A DNA stretch of 64,000 nt, from contig JAHKAA010000038.1 of assembly GCA_018825965.1 (NCBI GenBank), positions 1 to 64,000 on the forward strand, given 5' to 3'. Shown in pieces: positions 27,195 to 35,872 of this stretch. The DNA is from Gammaproteobacteria bacterium. Lineage in GTDB: Bacteria; Pseudomonadota; Gammaproteobacteria; Enterobacterales; Alteromonadaceae. The notes beneath the pieces were generated by a model that did no database searches, was not told the origin of the DNA, and worked only from the letters and a program-made list of their open reading frames with translations. Positions within the stretch are counted from its first letter, which is position 1; each line of letters begins with the position of its first letter. The translations under genes and the position numbers were made by a program.

Positions 27195-27923
27195 ATGAGA
27201 ACACTGTTGTGGTTGAGCTTATTCTGCATGAGTAGTTGTGTTGGTCTGGCGCAGGCGCAGCAATTACAGCTATTGGTGGGGGTAGAAAAACCTCCTTATA
27301 TTAAAGTGGCAACTCAAACCGGCTACGAGTTGGATTTGCTGAAAGCTGTGGTGAAGCGTATGGGCTTTGACAGCCAGTTTATTCATGTGCCAAACGGCCG
27401 TTTGCTTTCCTTATTCAGCGATGGCCAGGCCGATTTAGTTTCGTTGCAGCGCAGCACCCCGGCTGGCTTTTATGCCACAGAGTCTTATATCAGTTATCAG
27501 AATATTTTGATTGTGCGTAAGGACTTATATAAAGAGATCTTAAGCCTGCAAGACCTTGCAGGTCTAAGAGTGATGGCCTTTCAAAATGCCCGCCAGTTTT
27601 TATCACCTGACTATACAGCAGCCATAGCCAAAGCCAGTAGTTATCTGGAAGTGGTAGAGCAAAATAAAATGCCTGAGTTGTTGTTAAAAAACCGGGTCGA
27701 TGTACTGGTGATGGACAGAAATATTTTTTGGCATTATTACCATCAAACTGCACCTGACGACAGCAGTCTGAAACTTCTGAGTTTTTTCCAGCCGAATCAT
27801 TACCATGTACTGGCCCGCACCCCTGAAGTTGCACAAAGGTTTAATAATGCCTTGGCTGAGGTAAAACAGTCTGAGCTATTTAGCCAATTGCAGCTGAGCT
27901 ATTTTGCGGAGTTGAATCAGTAG
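27195..27923 (+). CDS. Orphan periplasmic solute-binding protein (SBP family 3-like)
   Basis: A 242-residue exported protein. The signal (LLWLSLFCMSSCVGLAQA) is followed by QLLVGVEKPPYIK and TGYELDLLKAVVKRMGF, the opening of the bacterial extracellular solute-binding family 3. The rest follows the two-lobe plan (DGQADLVSLQRS, LAGLRVMAF). No ABC permease or ATPase is near, so it may be a sensor or uptake accessory rather than a transporter part. The start is uncertain: in-frame ATGs at 27114 and 27162 are alternatives, none with a good ribosome site. Confidence 0.72.
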   Translation: MRTLLWLSLFCMSSCVGLAQAQQLQLLVGVEKPPYIKVATQTGYELDLLKAVVKRMGFDSQFIHVPNGRLLSLFSDGQADLVSLQRSTPAGFYATESYISYQNILIVRKDLYKEILSLQDLAGLRVMAFQNARQFLSPDYTAAIAKASSYLEVVEQNKMPELLLKNRVDVLVMDRNIFWHYYHQTAPDDSSLKLLSFFQPNHYHVLARTPEVAQRFNNALAEVKQSELFSQLQLSYFAELNQ

Positions 27924-27992
27924 GGCAGGAGGCTGGATTTGTTATTTGCTGTGGTATAGTTCCTCACAATATATGTTATGCAGGCTTACAAT

Positions 27993-29318
27993 ATGAGAAT
28001 TGACAGAATCCGAATGACTAACTTTCGTTGTTTTAAAGAAGTTGAATTCGAATTTGATGCCAAAATGACCTTGATTATAGGCAACAATACTGCAGGTAAG
28101 AGTTCACTGCTTGACGCTGTTGCTGTTGCACTAGGCGGCTTTATGTTGGGTATTCCCGCACCGATGAAAAATAAATCGGTCGCGCTGCAATCTCATACCC
28201 GTGCCATAGCAAAAGATGATATTCGCAGAGTGTTCGCAAAGAATCGGGAAATTTCGACGCCTGAACTTGAGTCAGATTGTATGGTAGAAGCCTTAGCATC
28301 AATGGATTCTCATGGGCCGTCTTTCGTAACTGAGTGGCGACGATTTATAAAAGGGGCCAATGGTCGAACGAACAATAGCAGGGCATCTAAGATTCGTGAT
28401 TATGCTGCTGAGTTGTATAGAAATGCGGTTGATGGGAAAGGGTTGTTACCATTAATAGCATATTACGGCACAGGCAGATTGTGGTCTGGTATGAAAAATT
28501 CAGCGAAGCTGGCTGAAGCGAACACTGCATTGGGATATTACTATTGCCTGGCTCCCGACCAACAAAATAAAATTCTGCATGAATGGATCAGACATTTTGC
28601 TGAAATCGAGTTTGTCAAAGGCATGCATTCTCCAGCCTTACGTGGTGTTTACGCAACTATATGTAAAGTCATTCCGGGGGCAACAGCCGCATATTTCTCA
28701 CCGCCTCACGGAGAACTTTTTATTGAGTTTGAGTCAGGTGAAGCGTTCCCTTTTTCCTTATTGAGCGATGGTCAACGTAGTATTGTGTCGCTTGTAGGAG
28801 ACATGGCGGTACGTTGTGCTCATCTTAATCAAGGCCTGGGTTTAGAAGCGGGTCAATTAACTTCAGGTATTGTATTGATAGATGAAATAGATTTGAATGT
28901 TCATCCGTCATGGCAACAGACCATGTTACCCGCACTTCAGGATTGTTTTCCCAAAGTACAGTTTATTGTGACAACACATTCCCCTTTTATTATTCAGTCC
29001 TTAGCAAAAGGTTGCATTATCAATTTAGATGACTTTCCTGCTCAATCAGATGCAGTTACTCTGACTAAAGAGCAGGGAATCGAAGAGATCAGTGAAGAGG
29101 TAATGGGGGTCGAGCACACCAGTCACAGTGTTTGGTTTCTGCAGCGTGTTGAGCTGGCTAAAAAGTATTACCAATTACTGGATAGCGGCAAATCCGAATC
29201 TGATCCTGTGGTTGAAGCTATTGCTACGCAACTCGATGATATTGAAGAGCGATTTGCAGATAATCCGGCGTGGCTGGCGTTGTTGAAAACTGAGAGAAAA
29301 GCTTCGCTGAAAAGATAA
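27993..29318 (+). CDS. ptuA: PtuA-like ATPase of a Septu-type defence system
   Basis: A 441-residue ABC/SMC-like (RecF/OLD-type, COG3950-like) ATPase. Visible: N-terminal IRMTNFRCFKEVEFEF, Walker A GNNTAGKS at 30-37, signature LSDGQRS at 257-263, Walker B GIVLIDEIDLNVHP at 292-304 and switch His in TTHSPF at 327-332. No C-terminal TOPRIM domain is present, and an HNH gene follows ten bases later, the hallmark of Septu, where PtuA and PtuB form an anti-phage complex. ATG 27993 has AGG eight bases ahead; ATG 27978 adds five residues. The DNA looks AT-richer than its flanks (18 G/C in the 60 bases at 28021-28080), fitting horizontal gain. Confidence 0.82.
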   Translation: MRIDRIRMTNFRCFKEVEFEFDAKMTLIIGNNTAGKSSLLDAVAVALGGFMLGIPAPMKNKSVALQSHTRAIAKDDIRRVFAKNREISTPELESDCMVEALASMDSHGPSFVTEWRRFIKGANGRTNNSRASKIRDYAAELYRNAVDGKGLLPLIAYYGTGRLWSGMKNSAKLAEANTALGYYYCLAPDQQNKILHEWIRHFAEIEFVKGMHSPALRGVYATICKVIPGATAAYFSPPHGELFIEFESGEAFPFSLLSDGQRSIVSLVGDMAVRCAHLNQGLGLEAGQLTSGIVLIDEIDLNVHPSWQQTMLPALQDCFPKVQFIVTTHSPFIIQSLAKGCIINLDDFPAQSDAVTLTKEQGIEEISEEVMGVEHTSHSVWFLQRVELAKKYYQLLDSGKSESDPVVEAIATQLDDIEERFADNPAWLALLKTERKASLKR

Positions 29319-29328
29319 GGATGTCACA

Positions 29329-29934
29329 ATGAGACCTGTTGCAAGACCCGTCTGTCCTATACCTCAGCCTCGAGACTATCATGCTTACCTTGAGCCTCTC
29401 CGCTTGGCATTTGGCGCATATTGTAGTTACTGCGAACGCCCTGATAAGCTGGACGTAGAACATGTTGTTCCGACAAGCAGGCAAGCTGCATTGAAATTGG
29501 ACTGGAATAATGTATTGCTTGGTTGTGCGAGATGTAACAGAGATTTCAAGAGGGCAAATAATCTCAGCCGTCCTGGTTACATTTGGCCTGATACTCACGA
29601 TACCTACCATGCATTTGAATATCTTGTTGATGGTCGGGTGAAAGCCGTTACAGGTCCTGCTCAATTGGAGGCTAATGCTACAGCCGATTTGGTCAGGCTT
29701 GAAGATAGTCAACATCAATCAGTGTTAAATCTAGGGAGAAGAAAAACGTTTAGAATCGCCCAATATATGCTGCAAAGCTACCGCAATGGGCATGCCGACC
29801 TGGATAACATAGTGCTGCAAGTGCAACAAGGGTATTGGTCTGTTTGGATGACTGTTTTTGTTAATGAACAGGCTGTAGTTGCAGCTCTTATCGATCCTCA
29901 ATATTTTCCAGGTACTGCTGTTCAGTACTTTTGA
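29329..29934 (+). CDS. ptuB: PtuB-like HNH endonuclease of a Septu-type defence system
   Basis: A 201-residue HNH nuclease. Zinc-binding pairs YCSYC (Cys32, Cys35) and CARC (Cys66, Cys69) frame the motif DVEHVVP (His45) and the Asn-rich WNNVLLGC; Asn70 follows the second pair. This is the beta-beta-alpha metal fold of PtuB. AAGGA precedes ATG 29329, and the gene lies 10 bp behind ptuA, so the two form an operon. In Septu the ATPase is thought to gate the nuclease on infection. No reverse transcriptase is nearby, so it is not a retron-linked version. Confidence 0.82.
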   Translation: MRPVARPVCPIPQPRDYHAYLEPLRLAFGAYCSYCERPDKLDVEHVVPTSRQAALKLDWNNVLLGCARCNRDFKRANNLSRPGYIWPDTHDTYHAFEYLVDGRVKAVTGPAQLEANATADLVRLEDSQHQSVLNLGRRKTFRIAQYMLQSYRNGHADLDNIVLQVQQGYWSVWMTVFVNEQAVVAALIDPQYFPGTAVQYF

Positions 29935-29964
29935 AAACAGCTTAGCCAATCACTGATGATCTGT

Positions 29965-30147
29965 TTGAGCGTAAACAAAAGCAAAGCCACTGACGCCAGC
30001 GTCTGAGATTACATCATCTCAAGAGCCAATGAGCAGCAAAGCGACGATTGCCGGGACTTGATGGGGCTGCTTGAAAAAGTAACAGCCTAATCAGCAACCA
30101 TATTGGGGCCGGGCATAGCAGGTTTTGGCTCCTACCGTTTTCGCGGC
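29965..30147 (+). pseudogene. Decayed DUF1801 (YdhG-like) gene remnant
   Basis: Translated from TTG 29965, the stretch reads SVNKSKATDASV, stop (30004-30006), DYIISRANEQQSDDCRDL, MGLLEKVTA, stop (30088-30090), then ILGPGIAGFGSYRFRG. This follows the order of DUF1801 proteins (N-terminal DASV..., NEQQ..DC..LM.L..KVTG, then MWG.SIVGFGSY.Y), but with two in-frame stops and no C-terminal half. It sits between ptuB and the S10 peptidase gene. The similarity is from memory of the family. Confidence 0.6.
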
Positions 30148-30169
30148 GATCGCACCCTACAGCAGACAT

Positions 30170-30195
30170 AAAAAAGGACCCGAAGGTCCTTTTTT
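30170..30195. terminator. Bidirectional terminator after the S10 peptidase gene
   Basis: AAAAAAGGACC (30170-30180) pairs with GGTCCTTTTTT (30185-30195) around a CGAA tetraloop. T runs follow on both strands. It serves the minus-strand gene ending at 30209 and can stop readthrough from ptuAB. Confidence 0.85.
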
Positions 30196-30208
30196 ACACT
30201 CACTCACA

Positions 30209-31747
30209 TCAATACTTAGCGGCTTGATCCGGCTTAGGTAAAGTGGCTTTGATAAAGTCACGTAAATCCTGATTCGACTGGCGTAAGTCGTCGTAACGCA
30301 GGTACATCATATGACCGCTGCGATAGCCTTTGAAGCTTAATCTGTCTTTCATTTTGCCACTTGGGTCTAACTGCCACATATTGTATTTGGCATCAAAATA
30401 GTTGGTCGCGCCGTCGTAGTAACCCGACTGAGTCATCACATGCAGGTAGGGGTTTTGTGCCATGGCCTGACGCAGGTTTTCACCTGTATTGTCATCGCTT
30501 CTGTCCCAGGGGTGCACGTTGCCAAACATATTGTATTTAATGTCAGTTTTGTACTTCAGCTCGTTTTTCAGGTAATGATTAATAGCCGGAGTAAAAGAGT
30601 GCAGCCATGAGGTGAGCTCGGCGTTGTAATCCGGCGCTGAGCCTGCCTCTTTTTTATCTATGCCTAAGTAACGGGAATCTAAACGACCGACGGTCTGGCC
30701 GCGTTCACGTAGTAATTCTTTCCAGAAGAAGTTGTTATCAATATCTAAGTTATTTTGCAGCACAGTTTTGACTGATAAACCTGAATACTTCGCTACCTGT
30801 TCTGCAACTTTTTGTTTCTCAGCTTCAGGTAATGAATTGCCTTTAGCCAAAGCGGGCAGGTAAGTGTCTAACGTAAAAGCTTCTACTTCAGGTAAAAAAT
30901 CCAGTAAGTCTTTTTGCTGAAATTCGCTGCTGAGCGCCTTGTGATACCAGGCTGTCGCCGCAAAATACGGCAGGCGGTTGGCTACATCAACAGGGCCTTC
31001 ACGTTTAATACCTATATCAGTGGGAGACACCAGCACCACGCCGTTTAAATACATCCACTGCTGGTTTTGCAGCGCCAGAGCTAAACCCGAAACCCTTGTA
31101 GTACCATAGCTTTCACCAATCAGATACTTAGGTGATTCCCATCTGTTGTAGCGGCTAACAAAGGTATTGACCCACTCGGCCAGGTATTTGATATCGGCGT
31201 TTACGCCAAAAAACATTTTTTGCTGCTCATCACGGCCTGGCATCTTGCCATCTTTGCCTGGCAATACGCGGGAGTAGGCGGTGTTCACCGGATTGACAAA
31301 CACAATGTCAGCCGTATCCAGCACTGAATAAGGGTTTTGTTTTACGCCATAAGGCTGCAGTGGGTAACCTTCGCTATCTACATTCAGGGCTTTAGGGCCA
31401 CTGTATGCAATTTGCATCCAGACCGAAGCAGAGCCAGGGCCACCGTTAAATGAAATCAGTAAAGGACGGCTTTTTCTGTCTTTTACATTCTGACGTTCAT
31501 AGTAGGTATAAAAAATAGCAGCAGTAGGCTCGCCTTGTTCATTCCATACCGGCTGAGTGCCAGTGTAAGCTTTGTAGTTAAAGCTTTGATCCAAGACTGT
31601 GGTTTTGTGGTCTGTCACCACCACTGAGTCTGCATCTATTTGAATCGACGCATTTTTTGCGGTTTTAGCTTCGCCTGCCAGAACAACTGAGCTTAAACTG
31701 ATGGTACTCAGGCACAGGCCGAGCACCAGGAGTGGACTAATTTTCAT
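30209..31747 (-). CDS. Secreted S10 serine carboxypeptidase
   Basis: A 512-residue exocarboxypeptidase of the S10 family, removing C-terminal residues from peptides. The signal peptide ends near residue 24 (LSSVVLAG). Motifs: oxyanion ISFNGGPGSASVWM (about 98-111), nucleophile GESYG (Ser213), and late in the chain Asp in YYDGATNYFD and His in RSGHMMYL. Bacterial S10 enzymes are mainly found in proteolytic marine and freshwater gammaproteobacteria. It forms part of a peptide-degrading group with the S9 and S41 genes to the right. Confidence 0.92.
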   Translation of the reverse strand: MKISPLLVLGLCLSTISLSSVVLAGEAKTAKNASIQIDADSVVVTDHKTTVLDQSFNYKAYTGTQPVWNEQGEPTAAIFYTYYERQNVKDRKSRPLLISFNGGPGSASVWMQIAYSGPKALNVDSEGYPLQPYGVKQNPYSVLDTADIVFVNPVNTAYSRVLPGKDGKMPGRDEQQKMFFGVNADIKYLAEWVNTFVSRYNRWESPKYLIGESYGTTRVSGLALALQNQQWMYLNGVVLVSPTDIGIKREGPVDVANRLPYFAATAWYHKALSSEFQQKDLLDFLPEVEAFTLDTYLPALAKGNSLPEAEKQKVAEQVAKYSGLSVKTVLQNNLDIDNNFFWKELLRERGQTVGRLDSRYLGIDKKEAGSAPDYNAELTSWLHSFTPAINHYLKNELKYKTDIKYNMFGNVHPWDRSDDNTGENLRQAMAQNPYLHVMTQSGYYDGATNYFDAKYNMWQLDPSGKMKDRLSFKGYRSGHMMYLRYDDLRQSNQDLRDFIKATLPKPDQAAKY

Positions 31748-31971
31748 AAATTTCCTGATTTTACTCTTGTTATTTTAGTTCAGCCTACTGTTTAACTCAG
31801 AGCAAGAAAAATAACCACCCGGCTTGAGACTAATTCACCTGAACCCGGGATGCTGTGCTTTGTCTGTTGCTCCAGACTTCTTGCCTGAAAGTCCAGCGGC
31901 CAGCTTTGACTGATGCAGCTGTACAACTTTGCTTTTATACTGGCTTTACAGAGGTTCAGAGGAGTTTTAGT

Positions 31972-32874
31972 GTGAGCAATTTAATAGAGCAACAACTTGA
32001 GCAACTAAAAGCTCAGGTTTTACCTCATATGCCAGGCTATGGCGGCATAGAAACTCCAATTCCAGAGCTGTTTTTATACCGTACCGACGTGACCACAGAA
32101 GTCACTCCTGTGGTCTATGAACCCTCTTTATGCCTGATGCTGCAGGGTGAAAAAGAGGTGTATCTGAACAATGAGCGTATTGTGTATGACCCTTTAAGTT
32201 ATTTATTGGTGCCTGTAACAGTGCCTGTCAGCGGCAAAGTGACAAAAGCCAGTACCGACAAACCTTATCTTGCCATTCGTATGACCATCGACTTAAAAGA
32301 GCTGGCAGATTTAGTTATAGATTTAGGTGGCAGGGTAGAACGCAGCAAGGCGCAGGTAAAGGCCATGAGTGTTGGCCGGGTAGATGAAAGCTTATTATCA
32401 GCCTTTAGCCGTTTGGTGCAGTTACTGGATAAGCCCGCCGATATTCCAGTCTTGTATCCACTCTTGAAGCGCGAGATTTTATATCGTTTATTGCTGGGTG
32501 ATTCTGGCAGTCAGTTACGTGACTTTATGCTGCTGGACAGTCAGGGCCATCGCATCAGTAAAGTGATAGAAATACTGCGGAAAAAATACAACGAGCCTTT
32601 GCGGATCAAAGATTTAGCCGATGAAGTGCATCTAAGTGAGTCGGCTTTGTTTCAGGCATTTAAAGCGGTCACTGCCATGTCTCCTTTGCAGTATCAGAAA
32701 AAACTAAGGCTCAATGAAGCGCGCCGTATTATGTTGTACGAAGGAGTAGAAGCGGCCACCGCCAGTTATAAAGTGGGTTATGAAAGCCCGTCGCAGTTTA
32801 GCCGTGAGTACAGCCGTTTATTTGGTGCACCACCTAAAGCAGATATCGAAAGAGTACGTTTGCAAAGTGGTTAA
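31972..32874 (+). CDS. AraC-family transcriptional regulator
   Basis: A 300-residue regulator. The N-terminal AraC_N-type cupin (about 20-165; YEPSLCLMLQGEKEVYLNNERIVYDPLSYLLVPV) binds an unknown effector. The C-terminal AraC helix-turn-helix pair (about 205-295) includes IKDLADEVHLSESALFQAFKAVTAMSPLQYQKKLRLNEAR and VGYESPSQFSREYSRLFG. I place the start at GTG 31972 because AGAGGAG ends eight bases before it; a longer frame to 31855 has none. It converges on the alpha-amylase gene and is divergent from the S10 peptidase; targets are unknown. Confidence 0.88.
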   Translation: MSNLIEQQLEQLKAQVLPHMPGYGGIETPIPELFLYRTDVTTEVTPVVYEPSLCLMLQGEKEVYLNNERIVYDPLSYLLVPVTVPVSGKVTKASTDKPYLAIRMTIDLKELADLVIDLGGRVERSKAQVKAMSVGRVDESLLSAFSRLVQLLDKPADIPVLYPLLKREILYRLLLGDSGSQLRDFMLLDSQGHRISKVIEILRKKYNEPLRIKDLADEVHLSESALFQAFKAVTAMSPLQYQKKLRLNEARRIMLYEGVEAATASYKVGYESPSQFSREYSRLFGAPPKADIERVRLQSG

Positions 32875-32899
32875 TGGGCCAGAGCTGACAGCTCTGACC
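32875..32899. terminator. Hairpin between the araC-type and amylase genes
   Basis: GGGCCAGAGCT and AGCTCTGACCC form a stem with one mismatch and a GAC loop between convergent genes. It lacks a clear T run, so termination is likely but not certain. Confidence 0.4.
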
Positions 32900-32908
32900 C
32901 TGATCCAC

Positions 32909-34306
32909 TTATTGCTGTAACCACATACGGGCGCTGCGGGCTGGTATTGTGACTTTTAACCACTGTGTATTGACCTGAAAAGTATTGCCGCTAATCACAT
33001 CGGTGTAATTCACATACCAGTTCAGTTCATTGGCGTAGGTATCAACCCAGTACTCTTGCGCTGTGTCGCATTTGTTAATGCCCACTATGCCTTTTTTATC
33101 CCGCTTAAACAGCAGGAAACACTGGCCGCTGCCGAGCACCTGCATACCGCTGCCCTGGGTGCTGTTATGAAAACGGATCATGTTTTTAATATCGGCTCTT
33201 TTATAAAAATCCTGCCAGCGATAGCCATCTAAATTAGCGGTTTCACCGTGATCCGAATAAATCATCGGAGTGCCGCCGTTGCGGCCCAGAATATAAGCAT
33301 GCGCCAGGGTTTCATCTGTGCTGTTCATGATCTGATAACGAAAGCCATCATTGGTTGGAATATCGTGGGTAATGGCAAAAGTGACGGCTTTATTCCAGGC
33401 CAATGCCTGACCATAAGCACCAGGGTCGACCAGCACATTCATCGAACCGCCAAAACTAAAGGCATTACGCATAGAGGCAAACAACGGGAAGTCGTAAGCA
33501 CTGTGGCTGGTATTGTCCAGATAAGGTTTTAAAAATAGCTCATATTCCTGATTACCTGAACCGCCAGAGGTAATGACTTCACCAAATACATGCATGCCGC
33601 TGATGATGGCTGGCGTAAACACTGAGTTGATATGGGCATTGCTCATATGTTTGACTGCATCCACCCGAAAACCTTTAATGCCCATATTTTTCAGGGCTTG
33701 CAAGTAAGCTTGTTGCTGGCTGATCACCCAGTTGTTATTGTCCAGATCGGGTAAACCTGCGTCACCGCCACCACCACATAAACGGTAATTCTGCACTTGC
33801 CAGACATCCAGGTAATTACTGATACAAGCCGGAGCGTGAAAGTCTGAGCCGGACAGGAAGTTTTGGCTTAAATCGCCAAATAACTTCTGGTTATTGGCAT
33901 AGGTCCAGTTTGCCTGATAACTGCTTAACACAGCTGAACCCGGATAATTCAGATCGCTGCGTTGTGCACTTTCGTTTGCCATATGATTCAGCACCACATC
34001 GGCGTACACCTGAATGCCTTTGCTGGTCATGGTTTGAATTAGCGTTTGCAACTGTTGTTTATTGCCGCGTGGATGGTCAATTAAGCGCAAATCCTGTGGC
34101 TGATACCTGGCCCACCACTCATTACCGCTGGATTTCATCGGCGGCGCTATCAACACCTTTTTATAACCAGCTTGCTGAATTTCAGTGGCTTTAGCTGTGA
34201 TTTCGCTGTAGTTCCAGTTAAATGCATGCAAAATTACGTCGGCATGAGCTGAGCTTGCTGCCAGTAAGCCTGAGCCCACCAACAATACTTGTAGTGATAA
34301 TTTCAT
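32909..34306 (-). CDS. Secreted alpha-amylase (GH13)
   Basis: A 465-residue glycoside hydrolase cutting internal alpha-1,4 bonds in starch or glycogen. The signal peptide ends at Ala-His-Ala (residue 22). GH13 regions are present: DVVLNHMAN (103-111), GFRVDAVKH with nucleophile Asp216, acid/base Glu243 in VFGEVI, and HD (314-315) in the third catalytic segment. The chain ends in a beta-sandwich domain. Length and motifs match the short Aeromonas/Alteromonas-type amylases. Its gene converges with the AraC-type regulator. Confidence 0.92.
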   Translation of the reverse strand: MKLSLQVLLVGSGLLAASSAHADVILHAFNWNYSEITAKATEIQQAGYKKVLIAPPMKSSGNEWWARYQPQDLRLIDHPRGNKQQLQTLIQTMTSKGIQVYADVVLNHMANESAQRSDLNYPGSAVLSSYQANWTYANNQKLFGDLSQNFLSGSDFHAPACISNYLDVWQVQNYRLCGGGGDAGLPDLDNNNWVISQQQAYLQALKNMGIKGFRVDAVKHMSNAHINSVFTPAIISGMHVFGEVITSGGSGNQEYELFLKPYLDNTSHSAYDFPLFASMRNAFSFGGSMNVLVDPGAYGQALAWNKAVTFAITHDIPTNDGFRYQIMNSTDETLAHAYILGRNGGTPMIYSDHGETANLDGYRWQDFYKRADIKNMIRFHNSTQGSGMQVLGSGQCFLLFKRDKKGIVGINKCDTAQEYWVDTYANELNWYVNYTDVISGNTFQVNTQWLKVTIPARSARMWLQQ

Positions 34307-34524
34307 TCGTTTTACCCTGTCATTGTCTTCTTTTTTGTAGTCATGCTCATCGCCCTCAACCTGAACGGCTTTGGGTGTATGGCTGCTTTTTATTTGTTGT
34401 ACACCGGTGACAGATAAAAGTTATGAGTAGTTGATGGTTTTGTAAACAAAATGACATGGTTGTTTAATAAATGCATACGTATTCAGTGCAAAATGGCACT
34501 TTTTTGGTGCTAAACCGCACTGTT

Positions 34525-35622
34525 TTAGTGCTGTTTTTGCCATTGTTCCAGCCATAACCAGACTTGCTGTTGCTGTTTTTGGTTAAATTCGTGGCGGGCT
34601 TCAGTCCAGATCTCAGTGCGTAATGCCTGTTCAGCCCGATGTGCTTGCCAGACTTTTTTCAGTTGGCTGTGGCCTTTTATCACCCCTTGCACCGGCATCA
34701 GTGGATCTTGTCCGCCATTGATTAAGTACAAGGTTTTTGGCGCCATTAAACTCAGCTGATCCGGAATGTCGAGCTGACGGGCTAAACCAGGATGCAGTAA
34801 ATAAAAGGATGACTGGCCTTTGGTCAGGTTTTGTCCTGGCTGCACTAAGTGCTGATAAGTGTTAAACCAGCAAATAGCCGCTGCTGATTGAATATGCTCC
34901 GACAAAGCCGCCACCTGCCAGGCACGGTAAGCGCCCATGGAAAAGCCGATAGCAGCAATTTTGCCTTTGGGCACATGGGGCCTTTGCGCTAAAAATTGAG
35001 CTAACTGCATATCTTCATAGGCCGACAAACCAGCAAGCGAATGGCCTGTAACCAGCAAATTAGCGGCTAACTGCTGTTGTTGTTCGTACAACACAGGCCC
35101 ACGTTCGCCAAAACCTAAAGTATCAGCGGCCAGCACCAGATAACCTTGTTCCGCCAGTTCATCACCAATAAATCGGCCACCATAGTATTTGTCGACCCAG
35201 TGTTGTGCTTCCGTTTTAACAGCGGAACCGGCAAAAGGCCGGATCATTTTTTCTTTGCCAATGACAAAATAAGCACCGTGGTCATGCAGTAACAGCACAG
35301 CTGCTTTAATCGGCTGATGTTTAGGTGTGAGCAACAAGGCTTTGCTATGACTGATACGGCTTAACGGGATTTGCCATAGTTCTGCCTGGTAATTGCCTCT
35401 GTCTTCCTGCTGCAGCATTTGTGCCTCAGCCAGAGGCGTTGCTGCCGGGGCAAGCAAGGCATTGAGATAAAATTGTCGTTGCTGCTGTTGCCAGTGCTGC
35501 ACTGGTATTGAAGCTTGCCAACTGCCCGGATAAGTGGGGGCAGGGCTTACTGGCACTGTGATATCGGCATTAACAAAAAATACAGCTAAACCCAGCCACA
35601 ACAACGCACTTATTCTGAACAT
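34525..35622 (-). CDS. Exported alpha/beta hydrolase (dienelactone-hydrolase-like)
   Basis: A 365-residue protein with a signal peptide (ALLWLGLAVFFVNA). The nucleophile elbow is GFSMGAY (Ser228), the oxyanion strand AAVLLLHDHGAYFV is near 108-120, the acid lies in NGGQDPLMP and His in ARHEFN. It resembles the acetyl xylan esterase/dienelactone hydrolase group. Glutamine-rich stretches (QQQQRQ, KQQQQQ) occur at both ends. Substrate unknown. Confidence 0.8.
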   Translation of the reverse strand: MFRISALLWLGLAVFFVNADITVPVSPAPTYPGSWQASIPVQHWQQQQRQFYLNALLAPAATPLAEAQMLQQEDRGNYQAELWQIPLSRISHSKALLLTPKHQPIKAAVLLLHDHGAYFVIGKEKMIRPFAGSAVKTEAQHWVDKYYGGRFIGDELAEQGYLVLAADTLGFGERGPVLYEQQQQLAANLLVTGHSLAGLSAYEDMQLAQFLAQRPHVPKGKIAAIGFSMGAYRAWQVAALSEHIQSAAAICWFNTYQHLVQPGQNLTKGQSSFYLLHPGLARQLDIPDQLSLMAPKTLYLINGGQDPLMPVQGVIKGHSQLKKVWQAHRAEQALRTEIWTEARHEFNQKQQQQVWLWLEQWQKQH

Positions 35623-35872
35623 TAGTAGTACCCCGCCCGTCTTTTATTCAGCATAAAACAAAGCTGAACATCAAACCGATATTCTGTTTATTTATTCCAT
35701 AAACCGCACAGCGCTGGTGATTGGTCGCGTCTTTTGAACGCCTTGGTTCAAAGGGGTGCTTTGATCTGGCAGTTTTGTTATGCTCGGCATCGAATTTTAT
35801 TAACACTCACCCATTTGTCAGTGAAGCAGTTGCTGCTACTGCAAAGGGTATAACATCCGGGGAACAGGATAG

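Noticed and set aside
27993-29934. Retron or OLD/Gabija alternative for the ATPase-HNH pair
   Set aside because: No reverse transcriptase nearby, the ATPase ends without a TOPRIM domain, and the partner is HNH rather than a UvrD-like helicase.
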